In this document: positions 35,017 through 43,844 of the stretch, one piece after another
Layout of the letters: every line of letters begins with the position of its first letter
How positions within the stretch are numbered: the first letter of the stretch is position 1
Source: an uncultured Campylobacter sp.
Lineage (GTDB): Bacteria > Campylobacterota > Campylobacteria > Campylobacterales > Campylobacteraceae
Direction of reading: 5' to 3'
Assembly: GCF_938002845.1 (NCBI RefSeq)
Contig: NZ_CALKZP010000037.1
Coordinates: forward strand, 1-64,000
Length of the DNA: 64,000 nucleotides
Program-made: the position numbers and the translations under genes
Notes under the pieces: model-generated
What the model was told of the DNA's origin: nothing
Databases searched by the model: none
What the model saw: only the letters and a program-made list of their open reading frames with translations

Positions 35017-35045
35017 ATTATAGAGAAAAATTTAAAAATTGTCAA
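35017..35045 (-). promoter_or_regulatory. Consensus sigma-70 promoter for the pilin gene
   Basis: The minus strand reads TTGACA (35045-35040), 17 bp, then TATAAT (35022-35017): a perfect match to consensus, unusual for Campylobacter. The start site would be near 35010, giving a leader of about 50 nt. Confidence 0.88.
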
Positions 35046-35242
35046 TAGTTTTTGGCAAATTTTTTACAATTTATTTACAAAATCCGATTTTGCGGGCATT
35101 TCAAAATCAAAATTTTAGGCCCAATCGATCTATTTAATGTATTTTGACGACGCATCTGCACAATGGTACCATAAAAATCATTTGCTTTCATTCTCGCTCG
35201 TGCGCACCCGATAAACTATATGACTATTCGAGATACAGGATG

Positions 35243-36415
35243 CTACAGCCCGTATCTTTTTGTGAGAATTTCATAGTTTTCTACGCGTCTATCGCGCAAA
35301 AACGGCCACCAGCGGCGCACGTTTTCGCATCTTTGCATATCGATGGTTACGACTTCGCATAGCTCGTCGGTGCTGTTTGCGCGAAACAACTGCTCGCCCT
35401 GCGCGCCAAAAACAAAGCTATTGCCCCAAAACCTAATCCCATCTTCGCTGACAAGCTGGCCTACGCGCTGTTTATTCGGCAGCACCTCTAGAGTTTCGCC
35501 GTTAAATTTGATCTCTATTGAAATCTTTAAATTCTCTCGCGCCGCCTCACCCTTTGCGGGCAAAATTTCGCCGCCGATCGCCATTTTGCCGCTACCCGTT
35601 AGCGCCCCGTTACTAAAGGATAAAATTCCGCCCTCGCTTAAAATTTTACTCTCGCCGCTCGCATCCGTGGAGCGCGAAATTTTATCGCGCACATTCAAAT
35701 TTGCTTCGCTCCCGGATAAAATTTCATCCGGCGAAACCTCGCTAAGCGCGGCGCTTTCAAAGCCCACGCGATTTACGGCGATTACGGGCAGGGAGTTTGC
35801 CACCGCATGCCCGCGCTGTACCGCGACCCAGGCCTCCAGCTGGCGTGCCTTTTCGTCCTCGCCGTCGCCGTCGAACCACCCGATCGCGGTCGGATATATC
35901 AGTAGCTCGGCACCTCGTAGCGCCATCGCGCGCGCCGCCTCGGGATACCACTGATCCCAGCACACGAGCACGCCGAGCCGTCCCACGCTCGTGTCTATGG
36001 GCTCAAAGCCCAGATCACCAGGCGTGAAATAAAATTTTTCGTAAAACTGCGGATCGTCGGGAATATGCATCTTGCGATACCGCCCCGCGATAGAGCCGTC
36101 GCGCTCGAAGACCACGGCGATATTGTGATATAGCCCCGCGGCGCGGCGCTCAAAAAGCGAGCTTACCAGCACGACGCCAAATCTCTTCGCTACCTCGCTC
36201 CACAGCCGCAAATCGCACTCGAAATCCTGCGCATAGTCGAAATTTTCGGTATTTTCGCGCTGGCAAAAATAATGCGTCTGATGAAGCTCTTGCAAAACGA
36301 TTAACTGCGCACCCTTCGCCGCCGCACGCGCGATGAGCTCGATGCTGCGTGCTATCGTGCGCGATTTGGTACCTTCAAATTTATGCGAAATCAGCCCAAC
36401 TTTTAAAATTTTCAT
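35243..36415 (-). CDS. aguB: N-carbamoylputrescine amidase (nitrilase family) with a 100-residue insert
   Basis: A carbon-nitrogen hydrolase of 390 residues; related AguB proteins have about 290. The catalytic triad is visible: Glu in IVLQELHQTHYFCQ (about 43), Lys in YRKMHIPDD (about 117) and Cys in VLVCWDQWYPEAARAMA (about 153). The active-site context and adjacency to agmatine deiminase support hydrolysis of N-carbamoylputrescine to putrescine, CO2 and ammonia. Between VNRVGFE (about 215) and GIRFWGNSFVFG (about 323) an insert of some 100 residues interrupts the usual short loop. It is low in complexity (Ser, Gly, Glu, Lys) and its DNA carries several AAAATTT words. It is 21 bp after aguA. 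Confidence 0.87.
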   Translation of the reverse strand: MKILKVGLISHKFEGTKSRTIARSIELIARAAAKGAQLIVLQELHQTHYFCQRENTENFDYAQDFECDLRLWSEVAKRFGVVLVSSLFERRAAGLYHNIAVVFERDGSIAGRYRKMHIPDDPQFYEKFYFTPGDLGFEPIDTSVGRLGVLVCWDQWYPEAARAMALRGAELLIYPTAIGWFDGDGEDEKARQLEAWVAVQRGHAVANSLPVIAVNRVGFESAALSEVSPDEILSGSEANLNVRDKISRSTDASGESKILSEGGILSFSNGALTGSGKMAIGGEILPAKGEAARENLKISIEIKFNGETLEVLPNKQRVGQLVSEDGIRFWGNSFVFGAQGEQLFRANSTDELCEVVTIDMQRCENVRRWWPFLRDRRVENYEILTKRYGL

Positions 36416-36436
36416 AATTTTTCCTTCGATCTAAAT

Positions 36437-37429
36437 TTAAAGCCTGAATTTATTCATGCACGAACAGTGCAGCGAGCCGTTTTGGCGGATGAAAACGCGC
36501 GCGTTCACTCCCACTGCTTCGCGATCCGCACACGCCGCACGCAGACGCGACAGTGCCAGCTCGTCCGCCGCGCGGTTTGGATCGTGCGGATCTGTGGGGT
36601 CTGCGTAGGTAGGCACGATGAGCGCGCCGTTTAAAAAGACGAAATTTGCGTAAGTCGCGGGCAATCTGCGCCCCTGATAAAAGATCGCGCGCGGGATCGG
36701 CAGTTCGATCACGTCGTATCCGAGCGATGAAATTTCATCTTTCATCGCGCCAAGCTCCGCATAGTGCAGATCGCTCGGATCGTCGCACGACGAAATAGCC
36801 ACAGTGTGCGGGCTTAGAAAGCGTGCGAGGGTATCTACGTGGCTGTCGGTATCGTCGCCTTTGATGAAGCCGTGTCCCAGCCAGATTATGTTTTTCAGCC
36901 CAAAAATTTCGCGCAGCCGCGCGTCCAGTTCGGCCTTGCTAAGGGAGTTGCGATTTTCGTTTAGCAAACACGCGCTGGTAGTTAGCATCGTGCCCGCGCC
37001 GTCAAAATCGACGCTGCCGCCTTCCAAGATCAAATCCACGTCTCGCAGCGGGCGGGCGCTCGCGGCGTAAAGCTTGGAATTTAACGCGTCGTCCTTGGCG
37101 CTTGCAAACTTGCCGCCCCATGCGTTGAAACGAAAATTTAGCCCGGTGATTTTGCCGCCCTCCTCTACGTCGATCGCGCCGTAATCGCGGATCCACGTAT
37201 CATCGGTGTCGATTTGCGCGAAGCTGACGTTTGCTAAGCCGCCGCAAATTTGCTCAAAATCCTCGCGGCTCGGCGCGATTGCGACGACCGGCTCAAACCT
37301 CGCTGCAGCGGCGATAAAGTCGCGGTAAGCCGCCCGTATCTCGCCCAAATACGGCGCCCAGTCGGTACCTGCATGCGGCAAGGACACCAAAAGCGCCTCT
37401 TGCTTCTCCCATTCGGCGAATGCTCTCAT
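36437..37429 (-). CDS. aguA: Agmatine deiminase (peptidylarginine deiminase family)
   Basis: A 330-residue enzyme that turns agmatine into N-carbamoylputrescine and ammonia. Family marks: DTDDTWIRDYGAIDV near residue 75, LNFRFNAWGGKF near 100, LEGGSVDFDGAGTMLTT near 140, GHGFIKGDDTDSHVDTLARF near 185-205 (catalytic Asp/His), and the catalytic Cys at the C-terminus in NGSLHCSCMN. Gene order aguA-aguB on the minus strand indicates a two-step route from agmatine to putrescine. Confidence 0.92.
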   Translation of the reverse strand: MRAFAEWEKQEALLVSLPHAGTDWAPYLGEIRAAYRDFIAAAARFEPVVAIAPSREDFEQICGGLANVSFAQIDTDDTWIRDYGAIDVEEGGKITGLNFRFNAWGGKFASAKDDALNSKLYAASARPLRDVDLILEGGSVDFDGAGTMLTTSACLLNENRNSLSKAELDARLREIFGLKNIIWLGHGFIKGDDTDSHVDTLARFLSPHTVAISSCDDPSDLHYAELGAMKDEISSLGYDVIELPIPRAIFYQGRRLPATYANFVFLNGALIVPTYADPTDPHDPNRAADELALSRLRAACADREAVGVNARVFIRQNGSLHCSCMNKFRL

Positions 37430-37493
37430 TTTTGCTCCAAGATTAAAATTTCACGGATTATAGCGAAGCTCGGTTTAAAAAGATATTTGTGGA

Positions 37494-37570
37494 TGGTGCG
37501 CCCGGAGGAATTCGAATCCCCGACCTTTTGAACCGCAATCAAATGCTCTATCCAGCTGAGCTACGAGCGC
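37494..37570 (-). tRNA. tRNA-Arg with apparent GCG anticodon
   Basis: The minus strand folds as a tRNA (GCGCTCGTAGCTCAGCTGG start, GGGCGCACCA end, encoded CCA). All acceptor positions pair, with one G-U. The anticodon stem TTTGA/TCAAA encloses TTGCGGT, so the anticodon is GCG and reads CGC/CGU. Most bacteria read these codons with ACG (A34 edited to inosine). The D arm and acceptor resemble tRNA-Arg. Confidence 0.88.
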
Positions 37571-37957
37571 ACGAAATAAAAGAAACGGGATTATAGCGTT
37601 TTTAACTTAAATTTAGCCAAAAGGCGGTTTAAATTTCGACATGCGATAAATTTTAGCTTCGCATTTTTCTCATTTTTGCGTTTGCCCGATTGCGACGCCT
37701 AGTTTTTCTTTTAAATTCCAACGTGCAAGAATTTTAATCTGCTTAAATTTATTGTGTATCGCGCCGAAATTTAACTTACTTAAGGATTCTGCTCGCATCT
37801 TGGAATTTAAAATTTATCCTACTTAAAATTCCGCGAGCCAAATTTAAAATATCCTAAAAATTTTACAACTTTGCAGCCCGAATCCCATGCAAAATAAATA
37901 AAATTTATCGCTTTTTAGGTATCATAAGCAAGTAATAAAATGAACGAAGGAGGGAAA
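37571..37957. other. Intergenic region upstream of 37958
   Basis: A 387-bp AT-rich stretch with many AAATTT/TTTAAA words and no credible gene. The promoter of the downstream secreted protein must lie near its right end, where AAGGAGGG precedes the ATG. No terminator is evident. Confidence 0.5.
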
Positions 37958-38581
37958 ATGAAAAAGGTCTTTTTAGCGTTTGTGCTGTGGCTCGGTTTTG
38001 GCGGGGCTACTTTTGCAGCGCAAGATACGGAGCCGAGCGAAGCGCAAGGACAAAATTCTACGGGAGTTAAAATTTTAAGCGACGGGTTTTATAAAATGTC
38101 CGCCGAAGAGCGCGGTAAGGCATTAAATGATTGTGATGCTTCGCACTCCTATGGAGGATGCGATAAAATTTTCTCACAAGAGATCTCGCAACTTATTAAA
38201 AAGTGCAATATGGGCGACGGTAAATATAGCGCTTGTCAGAGTTTATTAACTATCATTGATAAAAATTGTTTTGAAAAAGATGAGATTGGAAATGCTTTAT
38301 CTTGCGACATATCGGGCAATCTGTTAATCAAAATGAATAAATTCCCTATGGGATTAAAAAGATTATCTAGGGCTTGTGAAGTAGGCAAAATAGGCGAATC
38401 TTGCTTATTTTGCGCACTAACTTACTTTTATCACTCTTTAGACATAGACGAGGTAATAAAATATATGACGATGGCTCGAGATTTGGCATACAATAAAGAA
38501 TATTTGAATGAGATGATCAAAAAGTTAGAAGATTGCAAAGCCGATAAAGAGTGCAATCCTGCAAAATTAGAATTTCAATAG
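37958..38581 (+). CDS. Secreted Cys-rich protein, SEL1/tetratricopeptide-like
   Basis: A 207-residue protein. ATG at 37958 was chosen because GAAGGAGGG precedes it by 4 bases. The signal peptide is MKKVFLAFVLWLGFGGATFA. The mature part has about twelve cysteines in pairs spaced 7-13 apart (CDASHSYGGC, CNMGDGKYSAC, CFEKDEIGNALSC, CEVGKIGESC, CKADKEC). This spacing is like the Cys-rich SEL1-type repeat proteins of Helicobacter and Campylobacter (for example Hcp proteins), where disulfides staple helix pairs. It is probably a periplasmic or secreted binding protein; its partner is unknown. Confidence 0.65.
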   Translation: MKKVFLAFVLWLGFGGATFAAQDTEPSEAQGQNSTGVKILSDGFYKMSAEERGKALNDCDASHSYGGCDKIFSQEISQLIKKCNMGDGKYSACQSLLTIIDKNCFEKDEIGNALSCDISGNLLIKMNKFPMGLKRLSRACEVGKIGESCLFCALTYFYHSLDIDEVIKYMTMARDLAYNKEYLNEMIKKLEDCKADKECNPAKLEFQ

Positions 38582-38646
38582 GCAACCGGCAAGAGCAAAT
38601 ACGGCGGGCTAAATTTCTAAATTTAAAAGACAAAGGAAAGATCGCT

Positions 38647-38988
38647 ATGGCGGATAGGCTGATCGACATCGGGCTCATTTTGTTTTTCGGCGGCTTTGGC
38701 TTTGTATGCTATATAAACGGCGTATTGGGCATCGGCAAAGACTATATGCAGCGCAATAAAATAGATTTCGTGCGCTGGATGTTTAGTCCGGGGCACATTT
38801 TGCGCTCCAACACGCCGTTTGATTCGAACGAGCCGCTAGAATTAAAATTTAAAGAGCCCAAAAGCAAGCACATAATCTACAATTTCTTCGAGCTCATCAT
38901 ACATTATGCGATAATCGCGCCGTTTTTAGTGATCTATGCGGGGATTTTTCTATTTTGCGCGGGGCTAGCCATTAAAATTTTATCCTAA
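38647..38988 (+). CDS. Small membrane protein of unknown function
   Basis: A 113-residue protein starting MADRLIDIGLILFFGGFGFV at the ATG preceded by AAAGGAAAG; an upstream in-frame ATG at 38551 overlaps the previous gene. Two membrane segments lie at about 7-25 and 85-110 (IIHYAIIAPFLVIYAGIFLFCAG), with a basic/acidic cytoplasmic loop between them. No family is recognised. It is 65 bp after the Cys-rich secreted protein and may be in the same transcript. Confidence 0.55.
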   Translation: MADRLIDIGLILFFGGFGFVCYINGVLGIGKDYMQRNKIDFVRWMFSPGHILRSNTPFDSNEPLELKFKEPKSKHIIYNFFELIIHYAIIAPFLVIYAGIFLFCAGLAIKILS

Positions 38989-39173
38989 ATTTAAAATTTG
39001 CGACGCGGATGCATAGCAGGCATTGCATAGACGCCGTTTTCGTTGCAGAATTTCAAATTTTACGCCGCATCTCTTGCTAAGCATGCTACACTTATTATAT
39101 TTTAAGAGATAAAATTCCAAAATTTTATCGCCGAATCCACGGCTTGTGAAATTTATGCCGTATTTTCTGTTTC

Positions 39174-39225
39174 TTGGGGCGGGAAGGGAGCTTAAATTGC
39201 GAGGTCGCTCCCCTTCCCGCCCCAA
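39174..39225. other. Strong GC hairpin, 18 pairs with one bulge
   Basis: TTGGGGCGGGAAGGGAGC (39174-39191) pairs with GCTCCCCTTCCCGCCCCAA (39207-39225), apart from one extra C. The loop is 15 bases (TTAAATTGCGAGGTC as a whole). No T-run follows, so it is not a typical terminator. It lies in a 743-bp gene-free stretch (38989-39731). Confidence 0.6.
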
Positions 39226-39379
39226 ACCCCACCTAACCTCCGACGACGCTAGCGGGGCGGACTACGTCCGCGCATTTTTATTTAGCGGCTCGCGCCGCAT
39301 GAAATTCCGTATCGATAAATTTTTAAAATTCCACTACCGCTAAATTTTTATCGTATTTGGAATTTTAATATTCCATCCG

Positions 39380-39720
39380 TAGCCGCCAAGCCAATTTATC
39401 AGCCGATAAATCATCAAACCGCCAAGCCGTCCGCCGATCGTCAAGCTTCCGCTCGACCGCAAACTAAACTATCCGCCAGCCAAACCGATCGGCAACCGAC
39501 CAGTCCTCAAACAACCGACCAGCCGCCGAATTTATCGATAGCCGAGCCGTATAAAACCGACCGACCGCCAAAAGCAGTAGCCGCAGACTAGAGGAGTGCG
39601 CACTCGAGTTACAAAACGACTGACCGCCGAAGCAATATACCGCCAACCGATCGGCAACCGAACTGATAAACCGCCCAGCCGCAAGCCAAACCCGCAGCCG
39701 CTTGATCGCGAGCTAGCCCA
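39380..39720. repeat. Degenerate ACCGACCAGCCGCC-type repeat tract
   Basis: Within this gene-free region short words such as CCGCCAAGCCG, ACCGACCAG and AACCGATCGGCAACCGA recur many times at irregular intervals of roughly 10-20 bp. AACCGATCGGCAACCGA occurs at about 39482 and about 39644 almost unchanged. All frames give repetitive peptides, so no gene is called. The rest of 38989-39731 holds the hairpin at 39174-39225 and AAATTT words. Confidence 0.55.
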
Positions 39721-39731
39721 GAAAGCGACGC

Positions 39732-40796
39732 TTATTCTACGTAAATTTTATAATCCCCGTAGCCTAGCGCGTCCATCTCCTCAAGCGGGATAAATTTCAA
39801 ACTCGCGCCGTTGATGCAGTATCTCATACCGCCCTTCTCTCTCGGCCCGTCATCAAAGACGTGCCCCAAATGGCTGCCTCCTACGCGGCTTGAGACCTCG
39901 ACGCGCTGCATGCCGTGGCTGTCATCTTGCGCGTACGCGATCGCATCGGTCGTTATCGGCTTTGAAAAGCTCGGCCAGCCGCAGCCCGCGTCAAATTTAT
40001 CAGTGGATGAAAAAAGCGGCTTTTTCGACACGATGTCGATGTAGATGCCCTTTTTATAATTCTTGTCGTATTCGCTCGAAAACGGCCGCTCAGTCGCCTT
40101 TTCCTGCGTGACTTGATACTGAAGTTCGGTTAAATTTTTCTTCAGCTCCTCCTTGCTTTGCACTTTAAATTTCTCATCGTCCTCAAGCGGCTTTTTGGCT
40201 AGGCGCAGATCGATGTGGCAGTATCCGCCGGGATTTTTGCCGAGGTAGTCCTGATGATACTCCTCGGCGCGGACGAAATTTTTTAGCGGCGCCACTTCGA
40301 CGGCGATCTTTTCTTTAAATTTCGCCTGCTGCGCCGCTATGAAAAAGCGCGCCAGCTCGCCGCTCGCCTCGTCGGCGTAATAGATGCCCGTGCGGTATTG
40401 GCGCCCGCGGTCGTTACCCTGCTTGTCGATCGAAAATGGATCGATGATGCGGAAATAATGCGCCAAAATTTCAGGCTCGCTGATGACGTTGGCGTCGTAT
40501 TTTAAGTGTAGCGTCTCGGCGTGATCGCTGCTATGCAGCCCTTCGTAGCTTGCCTTATCGCTCTTGCCATTGGCGTAGCCTACCTGCGTCGCGACTATAC
40601 CGTCGAGCTGTTTGTAATACGCCTCCATGCCCCAAAAGCAGCCGCCTGCCAGATAAATTTCTTTCACGTTTGCGTTCATGCCGCCCCCTTTAACTTTAAA
40701 ATTTGCGTCCGCCGCGCTGCCGTCTGCGGCATTTAGCGCTACTAAATAACCCGCCGCCAAAGCAAAGAGGCAGATTAAGGTTTTGAAAATTTTCAT
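39732..40796 (-). CDS. msrAB: Bifunctional peptide-methionine sulfoxide reductase MsrA/MsrB
   Basis: A 354-residue exported repair enzyme that reduces both S- and R-methionine sulfoxide in oxidised proteins. The N-terminus (MKIFKTLICLFALAAGYLVA) is a signal peptide or anchor. The MsrA domain has YLAGGCFWGMEAYY near residue 50 (catalytic Cys) and EYHQDYLGKNPGGYCHIDL. The MsrB domain follows with GWPSFSKPI and the catalytic GMRYCINGASLKF near 330. Two-domain A-B fusions are common in pathogens. The CxxC zinc motifs of many MsrB domains appear to be absent. Confidence 0.93.
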   Translation of the reverse strand: MKIFKTLICLFALAAGYLVALNAADGSAADANFKVKGGGMNANVKEIYLAGGCFWGMEAYYKQLDGIVATQVGYANGKSDKASYEGLHSSDHAETLHLKYDANVISEPEILAHYFRIIDPFSIDKQGNDRGRQYRTGIYYADEASGELARFFIAAQQAKFKEKIAVEVAPLKNFVRAEEYHQDYLGKNPGGYCHIDLRLAKKPLEDDEKFKVQSKEELKKNLTELQYQVTQEKATERPFSSEYDKNYKKGIYIDIVSKKPLFSSTDKFDAGCGWPSFSKPITTDAIAYAQDDSHGMQRVEVSSRVGGSHLGHVFDDGPREKGGMRYCINGASLKFIPLEEMDALGYGDYKIYVE

Positions 40797-42289
40797 TTTG
40801 ATCCTTTCGTTTTAAATTTTGCGCAATTTTACAATCTCTAAATGAAGCGAGAGTGAAAGAGAGAAATTTTATCGCTTACGGCGGATCGGTACCCAAATTT
40901 TATCGCCGCAGGATCGGGGCTTTCGCTCGCCGTCGCCGCAGAATTAGAATTTTATCGCCGTAGTGACGCAGGACCAAAAATTTTATCTTATCCTCGCGGC
41001 GCGCTACAGCATCGGAATTTTACCTCCTCGCAAGCGGTTAAAATTCTATGCTATAACGAGGGCTGAAATTTTACCGCCGCCGCCAAGATTAAAATTTTAC
41101 CGCTTCAGCGGAGACCGGATTTTGCTAACGCGGCAAGCGGTTGAATTTGATCGCCGCGGCAGGAATTAAAATTTCGCTACCGCTGCAGGGTTAGAATTTC
41201 ATCGCCCCTGCGCTACGATGAAATTTGTCCCTTTTACGAGCGAGACCCTTGCGCCGCCCATTCGCCTGCGCTACGGCTCGCGTGAAATTTATCCATTCAT
41301 CGCAGCTTACGTGGGGATTTAGAGATTTTGATACGCCCTATTGCGGCGCGAAATTTTATTGTCGCGCCTCGCGGCTAGATTTTGCTACCGTCTCGATAAT
41401 TAAAATTTTACCGCTGCGCAACCGTGATTTGAGCCTGATTAGCGCCTTTGCGAGTTTTACGACGCGGCCGAATTCTACCGCAGGCGCCGTTTTGCGAGGG
41501 CACGGACTGCTCGCGAGACGGAAGCTTTGCGCTGCGCCCGCTGCTTTGCCGCATTTAAAATTTTATCTACGCACCGCTGTGATCGCGGCACGGCACTTAT
41601 CCACCGCGCGGCTAAATTTTCTACACGCCGCTTAGGTTGCGGCACGGCGTCCATCTGCTCGCAGCACGATTAAAATTTGTCTATGCGCGCGCCCGATCGC
41701 GACGAGGCACCGCCTTAAAAATTTATACTCCGCTCCGTATCTACTGCGAAACGGCGCCGAAATTTCAACGCAAAATGGGCGCCATGAAATTTTCGCGCTG
41801 CGAGATAAAATTTGTGTGTCGTTGTACGGCGACGAGGCGCGAACCCATCCGCTGCGTGCGCGATTAAATTTAAAATTTTCGCGCTGCGGCTGCTAGATAA
41901 AATTTCGCGACCATTCAGGGGCGGCGAATGATTTAATTTAGATTGTGCCGCACCGCTACGAAGCGGTATGTCGCGCAGCTAAACCCGCGCCGCGCAGTAG
42001 TATAACGAAGCGCGAACAGTCGGATTCGCACTGCCTCCGCCACGTAGCGGAGCGCGACCATTTACATCGCGCGCTTTGTAATAGAGGCGGCCGGGTCCGC
42101 ACCGCGTTGGCGCGTAACAAAGCACTGTGCATTAGATCCGCACCGCGCCCGTTACAAAACGATATATCGCACAGCTAAATCGTTGTCGCACAGCCATATG
42201 GCAAAGCGCAAGTAGTCCGATCAGCATCACGCTCGCCGCGTAGCGGAGCGCAGCCATTTACATCGCGCACGCTTTGTAGTGAGCGAAAT
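40797..42289. repeat. 1.5-kb gene-free tract of AAATTTTA words with a decayed 200-bp duplication
   Basis: From 40860 to about 41930 cores such as GAAATTTTATCGC, TTAAAATTTTACCGC and AAATTT recur every 20-50 bp, separated by GC-rich pieces. Long frames here encode only the translated repeat. The right part (about 41965-42285) holds two diverged copies of a unit of about 197 bp: CGCCACGTAGCGGAGCGCGA at 42038 and CGCCGCGTAGCGGAGCGCAG at 42234, both continuing into CCATTTACATCGCGC. No start/RBS-supported gene is seen. Confidence 0.65.
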
Positions 42290-43828
42290 TTAGTGCAAAA
42301 AGTGGCGCACTCCCGTAAAATACATCGCCATGCCGAACTCGTCGGCGCTTGCGATCACCTCATCGTCGCGGATGCTGCCGCCGGGCTGCACCACCGCCGC
42401 GACGCCCGCAGCATGGGCGATCTCGATGCTGTCTTTAAACGGGAAAAACGCCTCGCTGGCAAGCGCGCAGCCGCGCAGATCGACGCCCACGTCGAGAGCC
42501 TTGGCCACTGCCGCACGCGCGGCGTCCACGCGGCTCGTCATACCCATGCCGATCGCGACCATCGCGCGATTTTTGACGTAAACCACGCAGTTGCTCTTCG
42601 TAAGTGCGGCGATCTGCCACGCAATTTTTAGATCATCCAGTTCACTCTCGCTCGCCGCGCGCTTGGTGACGCAGCGGGCATTTGCGACCTCGCCCGCGCC
42701 TACGTAGTCGCGCTGCTGATACACAAAGCCGCCGTCAATGAATTTAAAATCATACTTGTCGTTTTCGCGAATTAAAAACTCCCCGCCCTGCTCGAAAATT
42801 TTAATACGCTTTTTCTTTTCAAATACCGCAAGCGCCGCGGGCGTGACGCGAGCGGCAAGGATTACCTCGACAAAAATTTCATTGATTTTATGCGCCAGCT
42901 CCTCGTCCAAAACGCCATTTATCGCCACGACGCCGCCGTATGCCGAAACGGGATCGCATTTTAGCGCCTCGGTGTAGCTTTCAAGCAGGCTTCCCTTCAC
43001 GGCAAAACCGCATGGATTGGCGTGCTTGCAGATCGCTACCGCAGGCGCCTTCCCGAAGCTGCTAGCGAGCATCAGCGCGCCGTGCATATCGGTCATATTG
43101 TTAAAGCTCGCCTCGCCCTTTAGGCTCTTGAAGTGCTTACTAAAAAAGTCCTCGAACTCGTAAAGTGCGCCCTTTTGGTGCGGATTTTCGCCGTAGCGAG
43201 TATCGAATACCTTACTGCCCGTGATAAATTTTTTCGCGCCGAAGCCGCCGTTAAAGCGCTCGTTCATATAGTTTGCGATCATCGCGTCGTAGGCTGCGGT
43301 GTGCTCATAAGCTTTAATCATCAAATTTTGCCTAAATTTCAGCTTCTCGCTCTCGTCCGCGCCGCTTAAATTTTGCAAAACCGCGCCGTAATCAAGTGGG
43401 CTCGTGACGACATAGACGCTTGCGAAATTCTTAGCCGCGCTTCGAACCATCGCAGGCCCGCCGATGTCGATATTTTCGATGATCTCGGAAAAATCGTCGG
43501 TGCGAGCTACGGTCGCTTTAAAAGGATATAAATTTACGCACACGAGATCGATGCCGCCGATGTCGTGCTGCGCGGCTTGGCTTACGTGATTTGCGTCGTT
43601 TCGCTTATACAAAATTCCGCCGTGGATCTTTGGATGTAGGGTCTTAACCCGCCCCTCAAACATCTCGGGCGAACCCGAGTACTCGCTCACTTCCGTTGCT
43701 TTCACGCCATTTTGCAAAAGCAGTTTATGCGTGCCGCCCGTGCTTAAAATTTCAAATCCGAACCTCTGCAGCCCTTTGGCAAACTCTACGACGCCCTTCT
43801 TATCGCTAACACTGATTAACGCTCTCAT
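42290..43828 (-). CDS. purH: Bifunctional AICAR transformylase/IMP cyclohydrolase PurH
   Basis: A 512-residue enzyme for the last two steps of purine synthesis to IMP. The IMP cyclohydrolase domain is at residues 1-195 (MRALISVSDKKGVVEFAKGL, GGTHKLL, SEYSGSPEMFEGRVKTLHPKIHGGIL). The transformylase domain shows RYGENPHQKGALYE near 213, CKHANPCGFAV near 265, the GVVAINGVLD strand, TKSNCVVYVKN near 405, and FPFKDSIEIAHAAGV near 470. Length is typical. It is placed on the minus strand 16 bp after a lipoprotein gene. Confidence 0.96.
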   Translation of the reverse strand: MRALISVSDKKGVVEFAKGLQRFGFEILSTGGTHKLLLQNGVKATEVSEYSGSPEMFEGRVKTLHPKIHGGILYKRNDANHVSQAAQHDIGGIDLVCVNLYPFKATVARTDDFSEIIENIDIGGPAMVRSAAKNFASVYVVTSPLDYGAVLQNLSGADESEKLKFRQNLMIKAYEHTAAYDAMIANYMNERFNGGFGAKKFITGSKVFDTRYGENPHQKGALYEFEDFFSKHFKSLKGEASFNNMTDMHGALMLASSFGKAPAVAICKHANPCGFAVKGSLLESYTEALKCDPVSAYGGVVAINGVLDEELAHKINEIFVEVILAARVTPAALAVFEKKKRIKIFEQGGEFLIRENDKYDFKFIDGGFVYQQRDYVGAGEVANARCVTKRAASESELDDLKIAWQIAALTKSNCVVYVKNRAMVAIGMGMTSRVDAARAAVAKALDVGVDLRGCALASEAFFPFKDSIEIAHAAGVAAVVQPGGSIRDDEVIASADEFGMAMYFTGVRHFLH

Positions 43829-43844
43829 CTTTTCTCCTTTTAAT

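Noticed and set aside
41225..41635. Long open frame (136 codons) in the AAATTTTA tract
   Set aside because: It consists of the translated repeat words (KFY, NFT units), has no ribosome-binding site and overlaps similar frames in other phases; it is a by-product of GC-rich repeats without stops.
40860..41930. CRISPR array
   Set aside because: Repeated words are short, variable in sequence and spacing, and there are no constant 25-40 bp repeats or cas genes in the window.
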